From Chloroflexota bacterium (lineage in GTDB: Bacteria > Chloroflexota > Anaerolineae > Promineifilales > Promineifilaceae): 64,000 nucleotides of DNA. The position numbers and the translations under genes are program-made. Each line of letters opens with the position of its first letter. Positions within the stretch are counted from its first letter, which is position 1. The stretch is from positions 1 to 64,000 of the forward strand of contig JAKEFB010000146.1 in the NCBI GenBank assembly GCA_022616275.1, written 5' to 3'. Below, piece after piece: positions 1 through 7,326 of the stretch. Below the pieces are notes generated by a model. It was not told where the DNA came from and did not search any database. It saw only the letters and a program-made list of their open reading frames with translations.

Positions 1-92
1 CGCTCCAGCGCTTCGTCGTCAAAGCCAACCGCTTTGAGCATGGCCCGCGCTGGGGCGCGGTCATAGCCTTTCTTTAATCTGTCTGAACGCAT
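1..92 (-). CDS. ilvD: Dihydroxy-acid dehydratase, N-terminal fragment (window edge)
   Basis: Only the first 30 codons are inside the window. The gene starts with ATG at 92-90 and runs leftwards off the edge. The peptide begins MRSDRLKKGYDRAPARAMLK, which matches the highly conserved IlvD/Edd start (MRSD-x-[IL]-K-x-G, then R-A-P-x-R-x-[LM]-L-K). IlvD is the Fe-S dehydratase that makes the 2-oxo acids of valine and isoleucine synthesis. The call is supported by the gene's upstream region, a transcription attenuator with a branched-chain-rich leader peptide at 111-287. The ribosome site is weak (AGGGCAGG upstream of the ATG). IlvD rather than phosphogluconate dehydratase is favoured because the MRSD start and the Ile/Leu/Val leader agree. 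Confidence 0.85.
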   Translation of the reverse strand, partial: MRSDRLKKGYDRAPARAMLKAVGFDDEALE

Positions 93-110
93 TGCTAACC
101 TGCCCTGAGA

Positions 111-148
111 GAAAATAAAACGGGGCTGTCCTGTGATGGACAGCCCCG
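111..148 (-). terminator. Attenuator terminator in the ilvD leader
   Basis: On the minus strand an 11-bp perfect GC-rich stem (arms at 148-138 and 131-121, 6-nt loop at 137-132) is followed directly by TTTTATTTTC at 120-111. It lies 19 nt before the ilvD start, so it would stop transcription before the gene. Its 5' arm plus two loop bases (145-136) is perfectly complementary to 202-193 inside the leader-peptide gene. The two structures therefore exclude each other, as expected for an attenuator. Confidence 0.88.
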
Positions 149-179
149 TGATTTCGTGTGCCTGAGCCAGTTCTGTTGG

Positions 180-287
180 TTATCCTTCCACTGGCTGTCC
201 ATGACTGAACGCTGGTTCCTTAATAATAAGGACCAGGAGGCTAACAAGGACAACCAGAATAAAGAGAGAACCAGCAGAAGCAATCAT
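180..287 (-). CDS. ilvD leader peptide, 35 aa, branched-chain-rich
   Basis: ATG at 287-285, TAA at 182-180, 35 codons. The peptide starts MIASAGS, continues with LFILVVLVSLLVLII, and ends in a polar tail (KEPAFSHGQPVEG). Fourteen of the fifteen residues 8-22 are Ile, Leu, Val or hydrophobic neighbours, as in the leader peptides of the enterobacterial ilv operons. The codons for residues 18-21 form the left arm of a hairpin at 236-212. The stop codon sits 11 nt past the antiterminator strand at 202-193. A ribosome stalled in the Ile/Leu/Val run would free that strand, and one waiting at the stop would cover it. No clear Shine-Dalgarno sequence is seen. An overlapping frame starting with TTG at 283 is Leu-rich but reads through the terminator, so it is less likely to be the leader. 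Confidence 0.8.
   Translation of the reverse strand: MIASAGSLFILVVLVSLLVLIIKEPAFSHGQPVEG
193..236 (-). promoter_or_regulatory. Pause hairpin and antiterminator strand of the ilv attenuator
   Basis: Two elements lie in order on the minus strand. First, a hairpin with arms CTGGTCCTTA (236-227) and TAAGGAACCAG (222-212), 10 bp with one bulge, overlaps the last branched-chain codons of the leader peptide. Second, ATGGACAGCC (202-193) is a perfect 10-nt complement of the terminator 5' arm (145-136). The spacing fits the 1:2 / 2:3 / 3:4 logic of ribosome-mediated attenuation. Confidence 0.8.
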
Positions 288-461
288 TAGGTTATTGGGA
301 CTCTTGTAGATTCCGTCCAGTGTAAAGGGTGGGGCGGCCGTTGTCCATTGGCAATTGTGTCCAAAATTGGCCTGGTGATTTCAGGCGTTTTGTCTAGATT
401 AGACCCCAATAGTTTACCGCCCCACGCCACTCCTCAACATACTTCAGGAGCACGTAACCTG

Positions 462-3400
462 TTACAAAGGCCAGGGTGGCGTCTGGCCCGAGTAAGTTAT
501 CACGAACAGGATGTCTTCAATCTCCTCGTTCTTGAAGCGGTTCTTGATCTCATCCGTGTTCGGCAGCGCCAGTTCCCAATCCTGGAAAGGCGCTTGACCA
601 ATCATCCCGGCCCAACTCGACGCGTTACCCCGGCGCGTGCTGATCACGCCGTTAACCGACGTGGCGCCACCACCTACCGTCACAGGATTGCCCTCTTCAT
701 CATCATAACTAAAAGTCAGGTGCTCCACGGCAACTTCAAACTCAGGCAGGCCATCTTTTCTGGCAAAGTACAATGCTACCTGCTCGATCTTCAGCTCGTC
801 AACATTCGGCGGGAAGTCTGCCCGGTCCGTCTTGAAGCCCACAACCATAGGCGTAGCCGTTTGCTCCGGGTTGTGCCAGTCGTACCATTGGTCGGCGAGC
901 TGGTGGCGGAAGCTGAAGGCTCGTTCTAGACTTACATTGCGATCCAACCGGCGGACGATCTGTTGGCGATAATCAAAACTGTTGAGCGCGGTGTACTCAA
1001 TCGTGATCAACACGTCGGCAATGGTACGAAAGTCGAATGGGTTGGCCGCCTTAGGCATTTCAAACTCCCAGGCGGTGTCAACCCCCATGGACTCAAAAGG
1101 CAACAGCAGCTCCGGCTGCGAGTCGAGTTCAAACAAACCCGTCGCATTGAGCGGCGAACTTAAGGCCACCGATTCTGGCTGGCGGCGTACGGCTATGGTC
1201 TGGAAGGTATCGCCGCCAATGGCCACCCGCGAGACGCCGCTGGTGGAGAGCGTGGCCCGGATGCCGTGGATCGGCGGCACAAGGGCGATGACCGACGTCC
1301 GCACCCGCTTGATCAGGCGCAGGTAGTGGCCGGGGAAGTCACGATCAAAGAGCGCCATTGGCGTGGCAAAGGGTAGCACACCGCTCTCGCGGAAGCGCTG
1401 GAACTCCACGGGGGCCAGCCGGGCCAGGGAGATACTCTTGACGAGCTGCAGCTTGCGCTTATTCGTCTCAAAAGCGTACTGGTCGAGCTGGTAGATGTCC
1501 TGCAACAGCCGGGCAGAGCCGGTCAGCCCCTTGCGGTCAGGGGCCTGGCCGTTGCTGCTGGCGCTGCCCTGGGCCAGCGGTTGCCAGTAGTCGGCCTGGA
1601 TCACCGCTGGCGGCCGCTCCTGGCGTTCAAAGGCCAGTTGGCTTTCCGCCATCCGGGCCATGGCCGTGGCCTGCTGCAAGAAATAGCTATAAACCCGGCC
1701 CAGAACGCCGCTCATCCACTCGTACAGTTGGGCGTTGGTAAACTTATTAGCTAAGAACTCTACGGTGGCTCTGGCATTTTTTAGTTGCGTTGCGGCAATA
1801 GCCTGCTCTTGTTCGACGATGAGCCTACGATCCGTAGCCAGTTGGATCTGATCCGTGCTGATGAGAACCTCTTGTCGCGCCAGATCGCGCTGAAACTCCC
1901 ATTCTTTCGCACGTCGCTCGTAACTGGCCATGGTGGAGGCGATAGCTGAACTGGTAGCTACCGCAGAGGCAGCGTAGGAGAGTCCCTGAGCGGCTGTTGC
2001 GAAGGTTTCCTTGCCACTGGTAAACAAATTGGCAAGGCTGAAAGTTCCTGATGCGGCAGCTATCGCATACAGGCCGGCGGCCGTTGTCTGCAATCCCAAT
2101 TCAGCCCGTTGTAGCGCCAGCGCTGTTGCTTCGTTCTCGCTGAGATCGCCATAGATCAGCTCGTTGTAGTGGTCTACCTGAATAAAGGATTTATCCTTCT
2201 GATGCTTCGCTAACGTCTCACCGTCTTTTGCTTCCGTAACCCGCAGTTGCTGCAGGAGAGTTCCCTGGTCGGCCAGGTCGCTGTCCTGTCGCGCTTTGAG
2301 GATGTTATAACTTTCAGCGTCAAACTTTTCCAGCGCCGCCAGGTACGACCCCTCGATCTGCTGGGCCAGGTTAACGAGCTGCTTCGCCCGCTCAATAAGC
2401 GACGTGTAACGATAAGGTGTCGGCTGCACAGAGACCATGCCGGCTGGAGCAAGGCGACTTTCCTCGAAGGTCTGGAGCTGCCGCATTATACCGGCGATAT
2501 TGCGACCGTGCCGTATTTTGCCGAGGTTCACGGCCGCGTGTTGGTTCAGGGCGGGCGGCAATGGGTTGGCCTCGATTCCAGGCGCGGCGGGCAACAGCCC
2601 TTGCAATACGGTATACAGTTCTTGTGCGGTGATGTACAGCGTGCGAGCGCGGGCAACTGACTCGCTGGTATCGGCCGTGAATTCCGCATCGGCGTAGTCC
2701 AACAAGCAGCGCAAGATAGACATCAAGGTATAGCAGGTATAGGCATTGGCGCGGGTTTGCGTAGCAATGTTGTGGGGATCCAGCGCTGTGGTCAACCAAT
2801 GTGTCGTTCGCTGATAAAGTGTGCCGGTGGATTGTTCGACTACCAGGCCGTAGTAAATCCTCCGCTCCTGCGTAGCCGGCAGATCGTGACCATAGACCGT
2901 CCGGAACCAGGCGAGCGCGGCTTCAAACTGCCCTGCCTGCTGTAATTGCAACGCCAGCTCCATGGGGACAAAGTAGTAAGCTTCTTGCAAATAGAGCGGC
3001 GGAGTAGACGTGTAATGAGGCGGTGTCTCGTCATCAGTATACTCAGAGAAGATGTCACGAATCTGCGTTTGAAGGGCAAGCAGCTCTGCGTCAGCTAGCT
3101 CTTCGGTTAGAGTTTGAGGCAGTCCAGGCTGGCTGCCCACATCCTCCAGGTATTGCGCTGCCTCGGCGCGGGCTTGATCGGGGGTTAATTGTGTATATTC
3201 ACGTAGTCGCTTGACTAGGTTATAGAATGCTTGCGTCGAATCGCCTGGTTGGGCCGGAGCTTGCGAAACGTTTCGTAAGCCTGGTAATAGTAAATTTTCG
3301 GGCCAGAGAAAGACGCTCATCGCTGCTTGCCAGGTGGAATAAGAGCCCATCCACTCCCATTCGGTGGAGACAGTCGTAGGGTCCTGGAGCGTCCAGGTTC

Positions 3401-6400
3401 TTCCACTGGTGAAGGTTCGACCAGACCAGTCCATTAAAGCAACAAAGAGGCCCTGGATGGTTTCAACCGCCTGCTCAAGACGCGTCGTCATCCGGTAGCT
3501 GCTGGCTTTGACATCAATCAACAACAGTTGGGTGAGTTGGTCGGGCCCCTGAGGCGTTGCCACAACCAGGGTATCGCGCAGTAGAGGCAACGTTGCCTGT
3601 TCAGTGGCATCCACAGCCGTGCGCAACGCCTGAATGAGAGTCTGCTGTTGATCGATCCGCGCCTGAAGTGTGCTCCGCCAAAGCTGACGCGCCGGCCCAC
3701 TGGCCCGCCAGGGGCGGGCTGCTACCATGTACGGTGTGGCGGCGATGGCCAGTTCCACTCGCAGCCCTGAAGGATTGGTTGTGGTTCCCTCATTGCATAC
3801 CACAAACTCCAGGGTGTTGACATTGGCGACGAAGCCACTGTTAATGGACAGGAGGGTGAACGCAGCGAACCCTGTAGCGGTAAGCCCTAGACTCTGGCCG
3901 TTGAGCTTTACGTCCTCCAGGACGTTGTCTACGGCAACCCTGGCTGTTATCCGAACAGTCGCCGGGTCGAACCCGGTCAGGTCGAACGAGGTGTGATAGG
4001 TATAGTTGCCAGGTGCGTCGCCGGTTGCTTCGTTGGTCTGGGGACTGATCCATCGGCTCATATCGCTGTTGGCGATCCAGGCAGCGCCGACGGGATAGCT
4101 ATTCTTCGTCACATAGGCGCTGGCAGTCGTTGGTCCGGCCGGCGTCGCGCTGATCGTCCAGTGGGGGTCAACGGTTCCATCGGAGAGGGGAACGCGGTTC
4201 GCATCCAGCCCGGTGGAATAGAGAGTGGGAGTTGGCGCCGCATCTAACGGCGATAACTCAAAGTAGTCAGGACCCAGGGTGATATTGGCAGCGTTCTCCT
4301 CGGTACGCCAGGCCTGAAAGCTTTGATACTTTTGAACCTGCACGAGAATGGAATAAAGTTCATGCCATTCTGTTGGGAGCACAGGCAGGTTGCTGCCGAC
4401 GAGAATACAAATCCGAACCAGATAACTGAACGCATCGTGGGCGAGGTTGATGGCCGCGAGTTGGGACGTGATATCGGCGCCTTGTTGCCGTTGTTGATCA
4501 AGGGCCAACAGATCATCGGGCGATTTTCCGAGGACAGTCTGGAGGATGGTATCCAGCCCTTCTTGGACTGAAGCAGCATCCTCGCGCAGCTCCTTCAGGT
4601 CATTGAACCAACCCTGCAGCTTGTTTATTCTGGTTGTATAGAGGTTGTAAGCGGCATCGGTGGAGACCTTATTTCTAAAATCGTCTGGCGTGAGCAGGTC
4701 TGGATCGACGATGGGTGGTATCCCGGCGGGTGGAGTAGCTGGATAGTCCTCTTCTTGCCAAAGCGTGCGCAGGCGGGCGAGCTGCCAGCTCAGGAATGTC
4801 GGGACCACCGCCAGGCTGATAGCGCTGCTGTCGGCGGTGTAATTGATCGTGAAATTGCCTGAAAGCCCGCTATTGTTCTGCGGCTGCAGAATGACAGCGC
4901 CGGCGGCGCTGGCTCTTTGTCCTGAGGCTACTAGATCCGTTCTCTCCGCGTCGCGATAAAGAACAACTTGAAAGGCCGCGTCGGAAAGCCTTCTCAGGCT
5001 GACGTAAACGAATCCGTTCAGATCTGTATTTCTCCCCCATGCCACTCCGTCAAGGTTCCAACGCGTAATTTGCCCCTGCGCATCGCCCAGTTTAGCGCCG
5101 ACGGAAAGGGCATCACGGGTGGTATCTACCAGGCCAAAGAGCTGCTCTAGAATTTGCTCATTGATAGCATTCGGCTCAGACGGCACGGCGTCGGGATCGA
5201 GTAAGAGCAAATCAAGTGGATCAGGGTGCGTCGTGCCCAGTTCAATACCTAATCGGTCTGCCAGCGCCAGACGTTGTGGCGGAGGGGTTGTTTCGGGTGG
5301 TACCGGCAGGTAAGTACGGGCCAGGCGAATCTCTTCATACGAGGTGCCGATCTGGTTGAGCAGGGCGGTGTACGCGGCCCAGTTATAATCTGGGGCCGGC
5401 GTCACATCCGGCAACAAGTAACGGCGCAGAACTTCGATACAGAGGCGAATCTGGCGTACCTGTTCGGTCGCTAACGGTTTATTCGCCAGAACTGCCAGAT
5501 CGTCGAAGGGCTGATGAAACTCCCCACTGAGATCAGCGGCGGTGGGTGTTTGACCGGCCACGGGCGTCTGACCTGAGATAGTGATTCTTGGAATTTGCCT
5601 GGCGAAGCGAAGCAAATCATAAAGGTATGACAGGGAACTAAGGCTGTCAGGATCTGGGCCGGTGAAACTAAGCTCTAACGTCACCGTTAAAACCACTGTC
5701 TTCCAAGTCCCGTTGGTATTTTGGCAGGTGAAAGTCACCGTACGTTTATCGTCAACAGGATCAAAGGGAACGAAGATAGCGGCCGCACTCCAGGTCCAGA
5801 CCCCGGGATCACTGGTCGCCTGTAGTGTCACTGTGCCAGACCCTCCACCTTCGACAGTCCAATTGACAGAGGAGATTCCCACGCCTACGCCATGACCAGG
5901 GACGCTCTCGTTGGCCGTAGAGGCACTCCCACTGACTGAGATGGTTGCACCTTGCTCTGTTGCCGCGACCCTCACCTGATAACCGGGTGGGTTCGGGGTG
6001 AAGAGGGGGGGCTTGTCATTCACTCCCGTTAAAGATAGCTGAGGGGGAGCGTCTACCAACGTCAGGATCAGCGGCGGCGGCTGGCTCCAACTCCTCCGGT
6101 TACCTGATTTATCTATGGCCTCAAACGTAAGTGTATGCTGTTGCCCGCTGGTAATGTTTGAACCGATCTGGCACGAGGCATAAGCGGTCCAACTTGACCA
6201 ATCGCCGGGCGCGACTGGCGTTGCCGGTGCGAATCCACCATTGTCTACTTTTATCTCCACCAGGTCCACACCGGTTCCACCGGGATCACTTGCGCTTCCC
6301 GTGATCGCGACATTGGCCTGGCCGCCAATCGGTGCAGATACGGGCAAGGGATTGGGTGGCGGCGTGATAGTTAGAGTCGGCGCCGTGACATCAGGCCGTA

Positions 6401-6815
6401 AGGTAATCATTGCCGAGGCTGTGGCAAACTGCCCGTCGCCGTACTCAACTTTCGCCGTCACCCATACTGGGAGTTCGATAGCAGAAACCGGCAGGCTTCC
6501 AGAGCAAGACCAGGGAAATAAACCACTAGCGTTGGGTTCGCCGCTGATAATGGCCATCAACTCTGGATCATTGCCAATCCGAACCTTTACCTCATCAGGA
6601 GGAAAATTTCCTATCGTCCATGGCATCGTTACCCTGGCCATTCCAGTAAGCGTTACAGGAATACGGATAAGCCGGCTTAGAATGGCAGCTCCATCTGGCG
6701 GTGACGTGATTGTAACTGTTACCTCAGGGGTGCTTTCAGAAACCGCTAGCGAAGATGGGCTTTCTGAGACAGCGGTGGTCATTTCCATTGCACTTCGAGT
6801 GATGTGCGTATGCAT
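462..6815 (-). CDS. TcA-like insecticidal toxin complex subunit (pore/translocation), 2117 aa
   Basis: In Tc toxins the A subunit pentamer binds cells and injects the effector made by the B-C cocoon through a helical channel. The C-terminus matches TcA. Residues ~1470-1740 are an alanine-rich helical region with TcA-like channel features (including NKFTNAQLYEWMSGVLGRVY). Residues ~1765-2060 resemble the TcB-binding beta domain (DFPGHYLRLIKRVRTSV, then an Ile-rich strand series ending near GQTPPWPL). The N-terminus differs from Photorhabdus TcdA: residues ~35-390 are three or four Ig/cadherin-like beta domains and no VRP1-type region was recognised, so receptor contacts are probably different (inference). 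ATG at 6815 has a good AAGGAGA site. It is the last of three co-directional genes, after the TcB-TcC fusion and a small protein. Family assignment is confident; the target host is unknown. Confidence 0.85.
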   Translation of the reverse strand: MHTHITRSAMEMTTAVSESPSSLAVSESTPEVTVTITSPPDGAAILSRLIRIPVTLTGMARVTMPWTIGNFPPDEVKVRIGNDPELMAIISGEPNASGLFPWSCSGSLPVSAIELPVWVTAKVEYGDGQFATASAMITLRPDVTAPTLTITPPPNPLPVSAPIGGQANVAITGSASDPGGTGVDLVEIKVDNGGFAPATPVAPGDWSSWTAYASCQIGSNITSGQQHTLTFEAIDKSGNRRSWSQPPPLILTLVDAPPQLSLTGVNDKPPLFTPNPPGYQVRVAATEQGATISVSGSASTANESVPGHGVGVGISSVNWTVEGGGSGTVTLQATSDPGVWTWSAAAIFVPFDPVDDKRTVTFTCQNTNGTWKTVVLTVTLELSFTGPDPDSLSSLSYLYDLLRFARQIPRITISGQTPVAGQTPTAADLSGEFHQPFDDLAVLANKPLATEQVRQIRLCIEVLRRYLLPDVTPAPDYNWAAYTALLNQIGTSYEEIRLARTYLPVPPETTPPPQRLALADRLGIELGTTHPDPLDLLLLDPDAVPSEPNAINEQILEQLFGLVDTTRDALSVGAKLGDAQGQITRWNLDGVAWGRNTDLNGFVYVSLRRLSDAAFQVVLYRDAERTDLVASGQRASAAGAVILQPQNNSGLSGNFTINYTADSSAISLAVVPTFLSWQLARLRTLWQEEDYPATPPAGIPPIVDPDLLTPDDFRNKVSTDAAYNLYTTRINKLQGWFNDLKELREDAASVQEGLDTILQTVLGKSPDDLLALDQQRQQGADITSQLAAINLAHDAFSYLVRICILVGSNLPVLPTEWHELYSILVQVQKYQSFQAWRTEENAANITLGPDYFELSPLDAAPTPTLYSTGLDANRVPLSDGTVDPHWTISATPAGPTTASAYVTKNSYPVGAAWIANSDMSRWISPQTNEATGDAPGNYTYHTSFDLTGFDPATVRITARVAVDNVLEDVKLNGQSLGLTATGFAAFTLLSINSGFVANVNTLEFVVCNEGTTTNPSGLRVELAIAATPYMVAARPWRASGPARQLWRSTLQARIDQQQTLIQALRTAVDATEQATLPLLRDTLVVATPQGPDQLTQLLLIDVKASSYRMTTRLEQAVETIQGLFVALMDWSGRTFTSGRTWTLQDPTTVSTEWEWMGSYSTWQAAMSVFLWPENLLLPGLRNVSQAPAQPGDSTQAFYNLVKRLREYTQLTPDQARAEAAQYLEDVGSQPGLPQTLTEELADAELLALQTQIRDIFSEYTDDETPPHYTSTPPLYLQEAYYFVPMELALQLQQAGQFEAALAWFRTVYGHDLPATQERRIYYGLVVEQSTGTLYQRTTHWLTTALDPHNIATQTRANAYTCYTLMSILRCLLDYADAEFTADTSESVARARTLYITAQELYTVLQGLLPAAPGIEANPLPPALNQHAAVNLGKIRHGRNIAGIMRQLQTFEESRLAPAGMVSVQPTPYRYTSLIERAKQLVNLAQQIEGSYLAALEKFDAESYNILKARQDSDLADQGTLLQQLRVTEAKDGETLAKHQKDKSFIQVDHYNELIYGDLSENEATALALQRAELGLQTTAAGLYAIAAASGTFSLANLFTSGKETFATAAQGLSYAASAVATSSAIASTMASYERRAKEWEFQRDLARQEVLISTDQIQLATDRRLIVEQEQAIAATQLKNARATVEFLANKFTNAQLYEWMSGVLGRVYSYFLQQATAMARMAESQLAFERQERPPAVIQADYWQPLAQGSASSNGQAPDRKGLTGSARLLQDIYQLDQYAFETNKRKLQLVKSISLARLAPVEFQRFRESGVLPFATPMALFDRDFPGHYLRLIKRVRTSVIALVPPIHGIRATLSTSGVSRVAIGGDTFQTIAVRRQPESVALSSPLNATGLFELDSQPELLLPFESMGVDTAWEFEMPKAANPFDFRTIADVLITIEYTALNSFDYRQQIVRRLDRNVSLERAFSFRHQLADQWYDWHNPEQTATPMVVGFKTDRADFPPNVDELKIEQVALYFARKDGLPEFEVAVEHLTFSYDDEEGNPVTVGGGATSVNGVISTRRGNASSWAGMIGQAPFQDWELALPNTDEIKNRFKNEEIEDILFVITYSGQTPPWPL

Positions 6816-6859
6816 GATTTATTCTCCTTACACGAATCAAATAATTGTTACAAACTGTA

Positions 6860-7243
6860 TTACTTCAAGAATGTCCGGTAGTACCAGTCACCAAGCGCGC
6901 CGGATCCAGGGGCAGCTTTATCAATCAGGGGTTCAGCAATGTACTTGTTGAACACGCTCCCAAACGCGTAGCCCACTGCACCTGCTGTGAGCACTGCTGA
7001 TGCAGACGCGGCGCCAACTAACGCTGCACCTGACGCTGCCAGACCAAGGGCGTTCCCAACGCCTGAACTGACATCGCCAGTCCGGATATCGTGAGCGAGG
7101 CCCGCTCCACTCACCACGGCGCCGATACCGGGGAGGCGCCGACCGATCGCCTTGGTTGGCGCAATCAAGGACCGGCCGCTTGCGTCGGACCCAGCGGCCG
7201 GTGATTGGATATAAATGCGGATTTCTGGATTCACCTCAGGCAA
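6860..7243 (-). CDS. Small glycine-zipper protein between TcB-TcC and TcA, 127 aa
   Basis: Not recognised as a named family. TTG start at 7243, chosen because AAGGAG lies 8 nt upstream and the reading frame begins exactly there (MPEVNPEIRIYIQ). Residues ~38-95 are a Gly/Ala-rich hydrophobic stretch with small-residue spacing (VVSGAGLAHDIRTGD, then GLAASGAALVGAASASAVLT), able to form two membrane helices. The end is amphipathic (GDWYYRTF). Similar Gly/Ala segments occur in linker and pore regions of RHS/polymorphic toxins, and the end of the adjacent TcB-TcC protein also has one. It could be a toxin accessory, a detached effector tip or an immunity protein; position in the operon is the only evidence. 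It lies 83 nt after the fusion gene and 44 nt before TcA. Confidence 0.6.
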   Translation of the reverse strand: MPEVNPEIRIYIQSPAAGSDASGRSLIAPTKAIGRRLPGIGAVVSGAGLAHDIRTGDVSSGVGNALGLAASGAALVGAASASAVLTAGAVGYAFGSVFNKYIAEPLIDKAAPGSGALGDWYYRTFLK

Positions 7244-7326
7244 GGTCTCATCTCCTTAGTGATCTATATTCAGTAAAACAAACACCAGTAGACTCCTTAA
7301 TTGGCTTTGTTTTCATTCCTACACGG

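Noticed and set aside
95-283. Leu-rich 62-codon frame on the minus strand across the ilvD leader.
   Set aside because: It starts with TTG, reads through the terminator stem, and is a frame-shifted shadow of the Ile/Leu/Val leader peptide, which has ATG and a well-placed stop.
348-929. 193-codon open frame on the plus strand at the start of the window.
   Set aside because: It lies opposite the conserved TcB-binding end of TcA and its product is an Arg/Val-rich shadow without family features.
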